Both the position numbers and the translations under genes were made by a program. Under the pieces are notes generated by a model. It saw only the letters and a program-made list of their open reading frames with translations, was not told where the DNA came from and searched no databases. This document shows positions 8,309 to 18,200 of a stretch of DNA of 44,775 nucleotides, in pieces. Position 1 is the stretch's first letter. Each line of letters opens with the position of its first letter. The DNA is from a virus. The stretch spans positions 1 through 44,775 of IMG/VR virus record IMGVR_UViG_3300023178_002274; one strand, written 5' to 3'.

Positions 8309-9235
8309 TTATGAAAGGTTTCTTGCATTAGCAAACACAGGCTTATTAACATTAACACTGTTTACGTTATTTGGTCTATTACATTGCACTGTGCTTGTTG
8401 TTCTCGGCGTTACTGCTTCGTCGAAGTTTGGATTTGGACCTTTGTCGTCGTTGAAATAAATTCTAAAACGTAGTACAGGTCCGTCGGTTGCATCTTCTTT
8501 TGCCTGAATTGTAAAATCGTTATCGGCATAAGAGCTTGCAGTTTTTGTAAAAATAGTTTGATACGATGTAGTTAAATCAGTATGTCCAATAACTGTGCCT
8601 TCTGATCCATTGCTTGTAGCAGAATGACCAAATCTTACTAGTCCAACATTAGTAAGTAAGTTTCTCCAGTCAGTATCAATTGCACCGCCTCCTGAAGCAA
8701 GACTTCCACTAAACACAATTTCGCCGCCAGCATTAAAAAATGCACGTCTATGATCACTTGCTGTCATATTAGTTGTAGTGCCGTCACCATTAGTAACGTT
8801 GTATGCTTGGAAAGTTACAGTAACTTCATGATAAATTGTGCCGTTCCAGTCTGTGTCTGTAAAGGACGAAACACCCGTTTCAACACCAGACTGTCCTGTA
8901 GCAATATTTAAACGGTCGGAAACAACGTCTAAGCTCAGTGCTTCAAACTCTGCCATACCTTTTTTAGTAGTAGGATTAGAATCTTCAATTAAGTCGCCAA
9001 CTGCCATATCAGCAATTTCGCTAGGCAAAGAACCTGTCTGGTGTACCCTTGCTTTCTTAATATCTTCAAACAGCCTTGACATATGATCTGCTTCGACTGT
9101 TGCATTTGCTGAAACTTGGAAACTTGATAGTGCCTGCCCGTATCCTTCGTCGCCTGCACCTTTACCCATTACACCGTTAATTCTTGCTTGTAACTGGTTG
9201 TAACGAGCCGCTGTAATTGTATCGCCTACTGCCAT
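8309..9235 (-). CDS. Virion structural / tail fibre-associated protein (308 aa)
   Basis: This 308-residue protein begins MAVGDTITAARYNQLQARI and has an N-terminal helical segment followed by a Thr/Ser/Gly-rich beta-structured body and an Asn-rich C-terminus. The N-terminus resembles structural proteins of marine T4-like phages of unknown exact function (recollection). It is the last gene of the virion block and has its own late-type promoter octamer at 9264-9271. A fibre-associated or adhesin role is inferred from composition and from three fibre genes upstream. No enzyme motif is visible. After its stop at 8309-8311 I see no hairpin terminator before the next promoter. Confidence 0.72.
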   Translation of the reverse strand: MAVGDTITAARYNQLQARINGVMGKGAGDEGYGQALSSFQVSANATVEADHMSRLFEDIKKARVHQTGSLPSEIADMAVGDLIEDSNPTTKKGMAEFEALSLDVVSDRLNIATGQSGVETGVSSFTDTDWNGTIYHEVTVTFQAYNVTNGDGTTTNMTASDHRRAFFNAGGEIVFSGSLASGGGAIDTDWRNLLTNVGLVRFGHSATSNGSEGTVIGHTDLTTSYQTIFTKTASSYADNDFTIQAKEDATDGPVLRFRIYFNDDKGPNPNFDEAVTPRTTSTVQCNRPNNVNSVNVNKPVFANARNLS

Positions 9236-9263
9236 TGTTAACTATCCTATTATCTACTAGTTT

Positions 9264-9271
9264 TATTTATA
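9264..9271 (-). promoter_or_regulatory. T4-type late promoter, exact TATAAATA
   Basis: The minus strand reads TATAAATA, the full T4 late promoter octamer recognised by the gp55-type sigma factor, 28 bases before the ATG at 9235. It lies across the 3' end of the upstream fibre gene. A gp55 gene is present in this window at 41910, so the cognate factor exists. It would allow the 308-residue gene to be expressed independently of the long upstream transcript. Confidence 0.75.
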
Positions 9272-10748
9272 CTTTTAAAAGACATTCAACAAGTTTTTCT
9301 GATGCGTCACTATTTGATTCTAAAGCAATACCTACTAAGTCACCGGCACCTTCTGCAGATGCAAGCCCATTCTGTGCAACAAAAACTCTATCGCCTTTAT
9401 TAACAGCACCAAGAATTCTAACAGGAACACGCCCTTTAAGTGCAAGTGCTTCACCTTCTGCATCTGCATTCATTAAGTATGCTGGCTTTTCACTAATTAC
9501 ACCAACTGCAACGTCTCCAGGTTGTGCAACGTCTGCTTCAAAATCTTCATTAGCTGAAATTGCCATTACTGTGCCAACCGGTGAATCTCCAGTTGCAGTA
9601 CTGTATACTTCTGCTAAGTCAGCATATTTTGCTTGTGTAGCAGTACCGATAAATTCGTTTGCTGTAATATTTGCACTAGCATCTCTAATTGCAACTGTGT
9701 TGTTTGTTGCAGAAGTAGACCCTGGTAAGTCACTACCACTTACTCTTACAGCAGAACTTGATGTAGCAAGACCATTGAACGAATTAGCATACATTGTTCT
9801 CCATTTAAAACTAGCACTTCCTAGATCAAACGAAACTGTTGTAAGTGGATTGATGCCTGTTTCTAATACCTGTGCAACGTCGACTTCTTGTGCGTTATCA
9901 GTAACGCTAAATTTAATTTCGTTGCCTACTTGGTTTTTAATAACACCTTCATTGTCATTTTCAATAGCAATTAATAAATCGTTTGACGTTCCTACTGTTA
10001 GTCCAGCGTCTGTAAATCTTGCAATAGTATTAAATACTGCATCTTCGCCTGGAGTAGATTGAATAAAGTTAGCCGCGTCAACTCCGCCTAATTTAAGTGC
10101 GTTTGTGGCTGTACCCCAATATCTATGATCCGAACTTGTGACACCTAGTGTACTATCTGTAGTATTACGGAGTGTTAATCCTTGACGTATAACATCAAAT
10201 CCAGTAATAGCATTTTCACTATCGCTACTATCAATTGTAAATTGTGTAGAGCTAGTTATAAAAATTGTTTCGTCATTTACAACTGCTCTAATAACTGTTT
10301 GAATGTTTCCTACAGTATCTCTAACTTCTGTAGTAACCATTTGGGTAATAGTATCGCCTTGGCTTTGTGGTCCAATTAAAACAAATCCTCCGTCTCCGGA
10401 ATTAGCATACAATTGATTGTTCTCGTTATCCCACCAAAAATCGCCTTCTGTTAATCCAACTGGCTGTGTTGTGCTTACTTCTGCACCGCCTGTTGTACGG
10501 AATTTTGCACCGTCATAAAATTTTAATTTACTGTTCGAACTATCAAACCAAATCTGTCCGCTGATAGGTCTTGCAGGTGATTGTGAACTACTGAAGTTTT
10601 CAAGCAGTGAAACTAGATTTTCATTTTCAATTTCACCATAGCCTGCATAGTTTTTACCAACTAACTTCAGATCCGTTGTTTGGTCAATGGTACCGTCCTC
10701 AACAACTGTAAGTTGGGTTCCGTTTGTCCTATTAATAATGTATGCCAT
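9267..10748 (-). CDS. Tail fibre-like protein with shared N-terminal module (493 aa)
   Basis: Residues 1 to about 120 form a module shared with the next two upstream genes: a MAYIINRTNG start, an LVGKNYAGYGE stretch, LENF, and GQIWFD. This conserved end probably attaches the protein to the tail, while the remainder differs. The C-terminal third (YADLAEVYSTATGDSPVGTV onward, with a GRVPVRILG segment) resembles C-terminal domains of phage fibres that fold as trimers, some of which cleave themselves; I cannot confirm cleavage. The protein is rich in Thr, Ser, Asn and Gly, as fibres are. It has a late-type octamer 26 bases upstream of its ATG. Receptor binding is the likely role. Confidence 0.78.
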   Translation of the reverse strand: MAYIINRTNGTQLTVVEDGTIDQTTDLKLVGKNYAGYGEIENENLVSLLENFSSSQSPARPISGQIWFDSSNSKLKFYDGAKFRTTGGAEVSTTQPVGLTEGDFWWDNENNQLYANSGDGGFVLIGPQSQGDTITQMVTTEVRDTVGNIQTVIRAVVNDETIFITSSTQFTIDSSDSENAITGFDVIRQGLTLRNTTDSTLGVTSSDHRYWGTATNALKLGGVDAANFIQSTPGEDAVFNTIARFTDAGLTVGTSNDLLIAIENDNEGVIKNQVGNEIKFSVTDNAQEVDVAQVLETGINPLTTVSFDLGSASFKWRTMYANSFNGLATSSSAVRVSGSDLPGSTSATNNTVAIRDASANITANEFIGTATQAKYADLAEVYSTATGDSPVGTVMAISANEDFEADVAQPGDVAVGVISEKPAYLMNADAEGEALALKGRVPVRILGAVNKGDRVFVAQNGLASAEGAGDLVGIALESNSDASEKLVECLLKV

Positions 10749-10774
10749 TTTATTATTACCCCTGAATTACAATG

Positions 10775-10782
10775 TATTTATG
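10775..10782 (-). promoter_or_regulatory. T4-type late promoter variant CATAAATA
   Basis: The minus strand reads CATAAATA, a 7 of 8 match to TATAAATA with only the least constrained first base changed, located 26 bases before the ATG of the 493-residue fibre gene, in the 35-base gap and edge of the previous gene. Spacing matches the other late motifs in the window. Confidence 0.6.
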
Positions 10783-10783
10783 C

Positions 10784-12577
10784 TTATACGCTAGATGTTA
10801 AATCTTGTATATAAGCCCATTGGCCCCCTACTACTCTAAATAGTTTCAATGTTCTGTCTACAGTCAATGCCACATTACCACTAACGTTAGTAAATGTCAA
10901 GTCTGCGATAACACTTTCAGAACCATCATCATTACCGTTTCCGTCTAATTTCTGTACTGCAACTGTAGTTTTTTGTAGTGCCGCAACAAGATCTGCTGAT
11001 TGGAAAGTTGCTGTTGCACTTGTTGTATCAGTACAATGTATTTTTGCTTCACTGCCGTTTTCTTTAGTATTAGCAGGTGCAATATCTTCTAACACACTTG
11101 CTATTTGGTTATTTGTTAAACCTGTAATATCTAAAGCAAGTGATAGTGTTTCTGTATTAATTGCACTATCTACATAGGCTTTTGTTGCTACATCCTGAGC
11201 ATTTGTAGGATCTGCAACGCCTGTAATCTTTTGATTGTTTGTAATATTAATATCGCCGGCACTGGTGATATTTAATCCGCCACTTGTTGTAGTTATAGTT
11301 GTACCGTTAATATTAGTATTGTCTACATCTAATGATGTTAGTGTGCCAATGCTTGTTAAGCCAGGTGCTGTAGTTCCTGTAATAAGAGTTACACCGCCTG
11401 ATCTTAATGTATTATTTTGAATATCTATGTTTACATTAGATGTCCAAGAATTAGTAACTTGGTTCCAAAGGAATTCTTTGCCTCCTTGTGCAGACTGTAA
11501 TATAATGCCGCCGCCATCTGCTTGTAAATCGCTAATTAGTGTACTATCATCTGTAATACCTAATTCAATATTTTTATCTTTAACACGTAGTACTTCAGTT
11601 TCAATACCAATTCTTGAACCTTCAATAATTAAATCGCCGCTAATTCTAGCGTCACCATTTACATCTAATGTATACTCAGGCAATGGTTGGAATAATCCAA
11701 TATGTTTGTCTGTTGTTTTGATTGTAATTGCATCAACCGGACCGTCTGTTGTTCTAACACGAACTCTGTAGTCATGTCCAGTAAGTTGGTTTTCAGTAAC
11801 AAACGTTGTACCTAGTACATAACTTTTATTGTTTTGTGATAAACCAACAGTAATACCATTACTATTTTGTACAATTAACGATCCGCTTGTAGTACCGTTT
11901 GTATCTGCTGGAAGAAACTGTGCCGCACGTCTTAAGTTTCCATTTGCATCAATAAGTGCATCTGCTTGAGCCGCTGTACCGTTCCATCTAAAATCAACTT
12001 CAGCAGTATTAAATCCTTTTTTAAGTTGTCCACTAAATCCCGGAATTTCTTGTCCAACACCCGGTGTAAAATCAATGTTAGCAAACACACCAACAATACT
12101 GTTACCAATGTAAAACTTAATAACTGTACGACTTGTATTCTGTGTGTCAAGTATTGTATCAACAACTGTTCCTGTAATACCTTGGAATGCACTATAGTCT
12201 GGACCAACTAATACTAAGTCAGTACCATCAAAAAAGTACATTTGGTTTGTTTCGTTGTTGATCCAAAGGTCGCCAGCAACCATGTTAGGCTGTTGTGCAG
12301 AAACAATAGGGCCGCCGCCTGTAGTAAACTCTGTTCCTGTATATACTTTTAGTCTATTAGTACTTGTATCCCACCAAAGTTGACCTGCTAATGGATTTGC
12401 CGGTGCGGAAGTGTTAGCAAAATTTTCAAGCATTTTAACAAAGTTTTCGTTAATGCTTTCGCCAAACCCTGTATAATTACGACCAATGAGCGAAATATCA
12501 GTTGAAGTTGTATCTAACTGTCCATCTGCTAGGTCAGTTAATAGTCCTCCATTTGTTTTATTAATTTGATAACTCAT
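10784..12577 (-). CDS. Tail fibre-like protein with shared N-terminal module (597 aa)
   Basis: This protein carries the same N-terminal module as its neighbours (MSYQINKTNGG, SLIGRNYTGFGE, MLENFANTSAP, GQLWWD). The middle holds fibre-like beta segments such as ISGDLIIEGSRIG, and TNAQDVATKAYVDSA, a short motif widespread in phage tail fibres near coiled or trimeric regions. The C-terminal 100 residues form a compact domain with no known motif. Its start shares one base with the stop of the collar-domain protein gene (TAATG), so the two are coupled. It is most likely a receptor-binding or fibre-linking protein; which part of the tail it joins is unknown. Confidence 0.8.
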   Translation of the reverse strand: MSYQINKTNGGLLTDLADGQLDTTSTDISLIGRNYTGFGESINENFVKMLENFANTSAPANPLAGQLWWDTSTNRLKVYTGTEFTTGGGPIVSAQQPNMVAGDLWINNETNQMYFFDGTDLVLVGPDYSAFQGITGTVVDTILDTQNTSRTVIKFYIGNSIVGVFANIDFTPGVGQEIPGFSGQLKKGFNTAEVDFRWNGTAAQADALIDANGNLRRAAQFLPADTNGTTSGSLIVQNSNGITVGLSQNNKSYVLGTTFVTENQLTGHDYRVRVRTTDGPVDAITIKTTDKHIGLFQPLPEYTLDVNGDARISGDLIIEGSRIGIETEVLRVKDKNIELGITDDSTLISDLQADGGGIILQSAQGGKEFLWNQVTNSWTSNVNIDIQNNTLRSGGVTLITGTTAPGLTSIGTLTSLDVDNTNINGTTITTTSGGLNITSAGDINITNNQKITGVADPTNAQDVATKAYVDSAINTETLSLALDITGLTNNQIASVLEDIAPANTKENGSEAKIHCTDTTSATATFQSADLVAALQKTTVAVQKLDGNGNDDGSESVIADLTFTNVSGNVALTVDRTLKLFRVVGGQWAYIQDLTSSV

Positions 12578-14595
12578 TAGCCCCCTACTCCTGTATAAAT
12601 GATATAGTTCATTGTTGTGAACGGTTGCATAACATCAAATGGCTCGCCAACTGAACTTTGAGTCAGGATACCACCGGACGTTGGATATGCTTGTCCTGCT
12701 TGCGAACCTGTTGGTGCATCGTATTGAATACCTTCTGGGTCTGTAGGAACACCTTGAATATCTCTAATAACATAGTACTGGTCACCTGATGGTCCACGTA
12801 AATCGTGTTCGTGTTCTGGTAAGTTTTCAACAGCAATGTTTTTCTTCTCATCACCACCTGATTGTCCAATAACATCTGCTGAAACGTTTGTTACCCTGCC
12901 CGAGCTTGATCCGCCCATGTTGTCAGCACCTAATGGTTGTCTACCTCTTAAGTCAGGTACAGCAAAGTTACCTGAAGTTGTAAGTGCTTGGTCTTTATAT
13001 CTATAACTAATAATTCTAAACAGTTCTAAGTAGTCAGCAATTCGATACTCACTACCATCACACAATAACCATCCTGCAGGTGCAACAGCACCTGCATATG
13101 GAGTAACTACACCAATTGGTGTAGTTGGAACAGCATCAAGCAAGTTACGCTGTGAGATTTTATATACACCCGGTGTACCTGATGTTCTGTTAATAATAAA
13201 TTCGTCGTCAATATTTGACACAGAAACTTCTGTCTTATCAGCAATAAATGTATTACTAATTGTTGTTTCAAACTGTTTAGTTGTGCCGCCTGTTTGTCCA
13301 TCAAATGATATTTGCGTCGAACTAACGTCACCTGTAATTTGGAATGTTGTTGCTTGTGCTAGTTTGTTTGTGCTACCAGAACGTCCTGATACTGTACCAG
13401 TAACGTTACCAACTAAGTTACCAGTAAACGATGTAGCATAAACATTTGCCCACTTAGTTGTACTAGTACCTAAATTATTTGTATTGTTGTTTTGTGGAAC
13501 AATATTTGAAGAATTAATTTGGTCATTAAATGTTGCTTCTTGTCCAACAAACAGTTTTTTAGCAATACCAATACCGCCTGTTGTTCTAATACTACCTGTA
13601 CCAATACTGCTTGAATCTGTAGTGCTGTTTACAATTAATTCACCACTGCTTTGAATATTACCAGTAACGTCTAGTGCTTCTACTGGGCTTTGGTTATTAA
13701 TACCAACTTTTTCTGTAGAGTCGACTCTTAGTACATTTTTCTGCACACCTAAGTTGTTTACTCGCAAATCAATACTTGCACCAGATGTTAAATTACTAAT
13801 AACGCCTGAACTTCCTTCTACAGCAAAACTAATAAGTCCGTCTTGTCCAACTTGTAAACCAGTGTTATTTCGAATAACAATAGGGCTAGTTGTTGTACTT
13901 GTAATGTCTGTTCTTAAAAAGTTAGTAGATGGTACTGTTGCATCTCCAACAACTAATCCTTCTGCTTTTTCTGCTGTACCGTAGTACTTTAGTGCATCGC
14001 CTGTTGCGTTTACTGACGATAAATTAAAGCCTGGCTTAATTCCTGTAAATCCCGGAATAGTTGCTTTAGGTGTAAATTCTTTTGTAGAGTAAATTACAAT
14101 AACACGACCTTGTACTTCAACTTGTAACACAGTGTAGTTAATATCGTCTGTACCAACTAGTACTGTCGGTTTAGTACCAGTAAGCAAACCGTCACTGAAT
14201 TCAGGACCAACTAGTGTCCATCCAGAACCTGTAAAAATGTACAACTGGTTATTGTCTGTGTCGCTCCATAAATCGCCTGCAATAGCAGTAGCGGCGTCTG
14301 GCTCATTGTCACCTTTCTTAATACCACTAGCATTTACCCAACTAGTACCGTCATAAATTTTAAGACTGTCAATTCCTGGAGTATTATCATACCATAGTTG
14401 ACCTTCAACTGGGTTTTCTGGAGCAGTAGTGCTTGCAAAATTTTCTAGTATTTGTAGGAAGTTTGTACCAATAACAGCACCATAACCACTAGATCCTGAA
14501 CCAGGAATTCTTAATGTTGTAGTGTCATTAATAGTTCCGTCTTCAACGGTAATGCTTCCTTTGTTAGGGTCTGTATAGTTAATATTATAAGCCAT
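12577..14595 (-). CDS. Tail fibre protein with tail collar domain (672 aa)
   Basis: The N-terminus carries the shared attachment module (MAYNINYTDPN, SSGYGAVIGTNF, ILENFASTTAP, GQLWYD). The central part is Thr/Asn-rich beta structure. Residues about 495-560 match the phage tail collar domain known from T4 short tail fibre gp12: PAGWLLCDG, a segment around YLELFRIISYRY, then FAVPDLRGRQPLG. The C-terminus contains a His-containing stretch (ENLPEHEHDL), in the style of metal-binding trimeric fibre tips. It is the best candidate for a receptor-binding fibre. Both ends use TAATG junctions with neighbours. It is longer than T4 gp12 (527 residues). Confidence 0.88.
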   Translation of the reverse strand: MAYNINYTDPNKGSITVEDGTINDTTTLRIPGSGSSGYGAVIGTNFLQILENFASTTAPENPVEGQLWYDNTPGIDSLKIYDGTSWVNASGIKKGDNEPDAATAIAGDLWSDTDNNQLYIFTGSGWTLVGPEFSDGLLTGTKPTVLVGTDDINYTVLQVEVQGRVIVIYSTKEFTPKATIPGFTGIKPGFNLSSVNATGDALKYYGTAEKAEGLVVGDATVPSTNFLRTDITSTTTSPIVIRNNTGLQVGQDGLISFAVEGSSGVISNLTSGASIDLRVNNLGVQKNVLRVDSTEKVGINNQSPVEALDVTGNIQSSGELIVNSTTDSSSIGTGSIRTTGGIGIAKKLFVGQEATFNDQINSSNIVPQNNNTNNLGTSTTKWANVYATSFTGNLVGNVTGTVSGRSGSTNKLAQATTFQITGDVSSTQISFDGQTGGTTKQFETTISNTFIADKTEVSVSNIDDEFIINRTSGTPGVYKISQRNLLDAVPTTPIGVVTPYAGAVAPAGWLLCDGSEYRIADYLELFRIISYRYKDQALTTSGNFAVPDLRGRQPLGADNMGGSSSGRVTNVSADVIGQSGGDEKKNIAVENLPEHEHDLRGPSGDQYYVIRDIQGVPTDPEGIQYDAPTGSQAGQAYPTSGGILTQSSVGEPFDVMQPFTTMNYIIYTGVGG

Positions 14596-15206
14596 TATTC
14601 ATTGAATCCTGATAAACTTTGTACCCTAACTGTGTAATCAATTTGAATAAGTCTATTCAACGATTTTTGTACTGGGTGAAAAATTACGTGTGTTAGCAAT
14701 CTACCTTGTCCGTCTGGACTGTATGCTAACAAACCTAGTTCGTCAAATACATATAAACTGTTTGCATTTGCGGAATTATCAATAGCATCTTGTCCATCTG
14801 GCTCACCGTAGTCTAACAAACAAGTTACTAGAATGTCTGTGTAGTTTGTGCCGCTTACGTGGCGTGTTTCAATCTTGTTTCTAGTAGGATCAACATTGTT
14901 TACACTTCTATCATCTACAATTTTCTTAAATGTTTGGCTATATAGGCTTGCATTTGTACCTGTGCTGTTTGGTGTTAAGTATGTAATAATACCAGTAGGA
15001 TCAATGCTAGTACCACCATTACCAAACGCCATTTCATATATGAAACCTGTGCCTTGATTACTTAAACTTTCTGCTAACGAGATACTCATATTCTCGTAAT
15101 GAATTGCATTTCGCTTGTCTACAATAACCTCTCCGGAAGAGGGGTCCCATATCTTAATATGGCCTTGTAGTAACGTACCGTTTGTGTCTTTAAATTTGTC
15201 TGTCAT
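14595..15206 (-). CDS. Virion-associated protein downstream of the giant gene (203 aa)
   Basis: A 203-residue protein that begins MTDKFKDTNGTLLQGHIKIWD and is rich in Thr, Asn and Asp, with mixed alpha-beta character and no membrane segment. I recall similar proteins at this position in marine T4-like phages, annotated only as structural. The position between the giant baseplate-region protein and the fibre genes suggests it connects fibres to the baseplate; this is inference. It has its own late-type octamer at 15226-15233, and its stop shares a base with the next start (TAATG). Confidence 0.75.
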   Translation of the reverse strand: MTDKFKDTNGTLLQGHIKIWDPSSGEVIVDKRNAIHYENMSISLAESLSNQGTGFIYEMAFGNGGTSIDPTGIITYLTPNSTGTNASLYSQTFKKIVDDRSVNNVDPTRNKIETRHVSGTNYTDILVTCLLDYGEPDGQDAIDNSANANSLYVFDELGLLAYSPDGQGRLLTHVIFHPVQKSLNRLIQIDYTVRVQSLSGFNE

Positions 15207-15225
15207 TTTTTGATCCTATACACTA

Positions 15226-15233
15226 TATTTATT
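15226..15233 (-). promoter_or_regulatory. T4-type late promoter variant AATAAATA
   Basis: The minus strand reads AATAAATA (7 of 8 match to TATAAATA), 19 bases upstream of the ATG at 15206. It straddles the last codons of the giant gene. Its position suggests the fibre block from 15206 to 8309 can be transcribed separately from the 15 kb giant gene. Confidence 0.6.
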
Positions 15234-18200
15234 CAGGTAGCTCGGCTTCTTTGGATTTCAAGAAGCGTGTGATTGAATTTTCTACATCTTCTAGTGATTC
15301 TCCAAGCGGCGTCCATAGTTTTCCTTGTTTTTTAACTATAATTATGCTTTCTCCTAGCACAGGGGTTCTAGTAAGAACTAAGTTGCTATTTTCAACAGTA
15401 AATTCTGCTGGAACAGTAACATCGCCTTCCGGCGAATCTTGATTGACCGTGATATCAAATACTTTTACGGCTGATTTTCTTAGTCTCTTGCCTCCGACAA
15501 ACACTTCTAGTTCATTTACCGATGACGGTGTGTACCCTAAATCAAAGGTATTTGTACTGTCGTCGCCGGTGTGTTTAACTTGTACTGTTTCATCTTTGTA
15601 TGGAATAGTTTGTGTATAACCTTGATTATACACAACACTGCCTGCATCATGTACATGTTTAACACCTGTTCCTAGTGTGCCTCGTGTAAGTTGTTTTAGT
15701 TTGTTACCTTCTTTAACAAAATACTCAATTCTTTCGCTGTTAATAAAAATTACACCTGGTAAGTTAATTGCACTATTTGGCTCTGGTAATCCTTCGGCAT
15801 TTTCAAGCACAATCTTATTATCAAACACGGATAAATCTTCTGCTAGTCTGTATGCACGATCATCACCTAAACGTTTATATACAGTTCTATTAAAGATATC
15901 TTTAAACTGTCTAAACGCAAATCTATTAGAAGTAATACCTGTAGTACCAAATTGAATTATGTCAATCTGATCGTTGTCTGCTATTTCATTTAAAATTTTA
16001 ACAAAGTTTCCATCTTCTGTAACATAGTAGTCTACATTAGGAGTTAATAGATCTCCGTTAATAGTTACCCAAGCATATTGAGAGTCTTTTGCTTTAATAT
16101 CTAATTTAATAAGTCCATTTCTTAATCTGTGATATTCTTCATGGTCATCGGTACCAACTGTTAATGTTACCCTATTAACTGCATCGAGTCTTGTTCTTTC
16201 AATTGCTTGTACATCATGTTTTGCAAAATTATATATAGACACTGTGTCACCGTCAGCAGGGGCATCATTTAATGTTACTGTTGCTACGGTGTCAGCAACT
16301 GTTAAAGTATAATCTGCATCAGCAGTTACAAATATTTGAAGTCTGTCACCATCTTCTCCTACTCCATCAAACAACTCAACTGAGCTGTTAAACGGTCTAA
16401 TGATATAATCAACTGCTGGCACAAGTGCTTTGCCGTTTAGTAGTAAAACAATATCATCACTGCCTAGTTTGCCTGGCGGTTGTTGGTATGTTCTTAACTG
16501 ATATTCTCTTGCTGTTGAAATAACAAATTCTTCCTTGTATCCTGCGGAAAGTATCTTGTTATTCTTTTTAACAATAATATTTGATAATAAAGGTATTGTT
16601 GCAAATGGAATTCTTGACAATGCAAATGCAGAAGTTGATCCGTCACCTGTAAACGTATCAATACCAATCTGACTAAATGTTTTTTCTGTCCCGGTATATA
16701 TTGCAAAATTAATAACTTTGCCTTCTTCCGGCGGCAAACCAAAGTCAAATCCAATTTTATTATTAGCAGTTTCTATAACAACATATTCCGGTTCTTCTCC
16801 ATCCATAGAAAGATATGAATTTGATTCTTCTGTATAAGGAACATTTGATTCATATACAATAGTGCTTCCGTCTGTTTCAAACGTTCCAATATCTAAAATA
16901 CCGTTACCATTTGAGGTTAATGAAATAATATTAATTTCATCTGTGTTTGACAACGCACTATCAAATGTTACAGTTTTGTCTTTGTAGTTTACAGTATAGT
17001 TACTAACAACTATGCCGTTAACTTTAACCATAAGTGCATCTTTGTTTTGTGGTAGGAAGTCAAACTTGTAAGTTAATACACTACTATCTGCAGAATATAC
17101 ATTACTGCTGATTTCACTTCCGCCAGTTCCTACTCTGTGGAACACTTTAATATCAACTGTATCTAAAACTTGTCCTGGAACTAGTTCTTCGGGACCTTTC
17201 GATGTAGTCGGTGTTACAAAACCGTCACCGTCAATATTAATATCTTCTGCATTAATACCTTTTGCTGTTGTATATCTTAAATTGCCTCCATCAACAAGTG
17301 TATCATATGACTTAGGGTCAGGAATGAAACTACCATCACTAGTTTCTTTGCGGATAACAATAATGTCGCCTGCTTCTGTTGGAATTAATTCTTCATCAAT
17401 AGTTACTGTTGTAGTTGTGCCGTCGCCTGTGATACTACGCATTTTAGCATTTTTGTTTGTGATAGACGTACTATCTTCACTGCTTGTCCATGCTTCGTCG
17501 TCAATACGTACACCATTTAAGTATACATTGTAAACAACTCCATTTTCTAAAGGCTGATTTAATTCAAATACACTTGTGCTTCCATCTAGAACAAAAACTT
17601 CATCTTCGTAAGTAGTATCAAATACATCAAAAGCACTTTCATTCCATCTGTCGGCGTTCCAACCTGCTCCGCCGCCAAAGTCAATACTTGTAACTTCTAC
17701 GCCGCCGTAATCAACACCATCCATTAGCTGTGATAAATCGTTTGCAAGTTGTCCAGTAGTAGGATTGTACAGTAAATTAATTCTATCTTGTGCATCTAAC
17801 AGTTCTGTACCTTTTTTGTACTGAACTGTGATTTCGCTATTTGCATTAGGTGCTGTATTAAATAGGATTCTGCCTTTATATCTATCGTACCCTTTAGTAG
17901 TATCCTTCTTGTTATCATATGTGTATTGACTTCTTAACGCCTCAACACCATTTACAAGCACTGTAATATTAGTGCTAATAACATTCATAGGATATTTTAG
18001 TTCAAATACTTGTTGATTAGGCTGTGATGTAAATGTTTCAGTTTCATCAAGTGTTGTAATTAAGAAATTACCAGTAGTTCTATCAAATTTAACAACAACA
18101 TGAGCACTTCTAATTTTTCCGTTGCCTAGTTGTGCGGCCGCTCTACCAGCAGATCCGTCATCATCAAGACTTCCTTCAATAATAATTTCAGGTGGTGTAA

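Noticed and set aside
9217-10062. 281-codon open frame on the plus strand
   Set aside because: It lies antisense to the 493-residue fibre gene, has Ser/Thr/Ala-rich content explained by reading the opposite strand of a fibre, and has no ribosome binding site.
11932-12211. Overlapping short frames on both strands within the 597-residue fibre gene
   Set aside because: They are alternative frames of a repetitive coding sequence and lack start signals.
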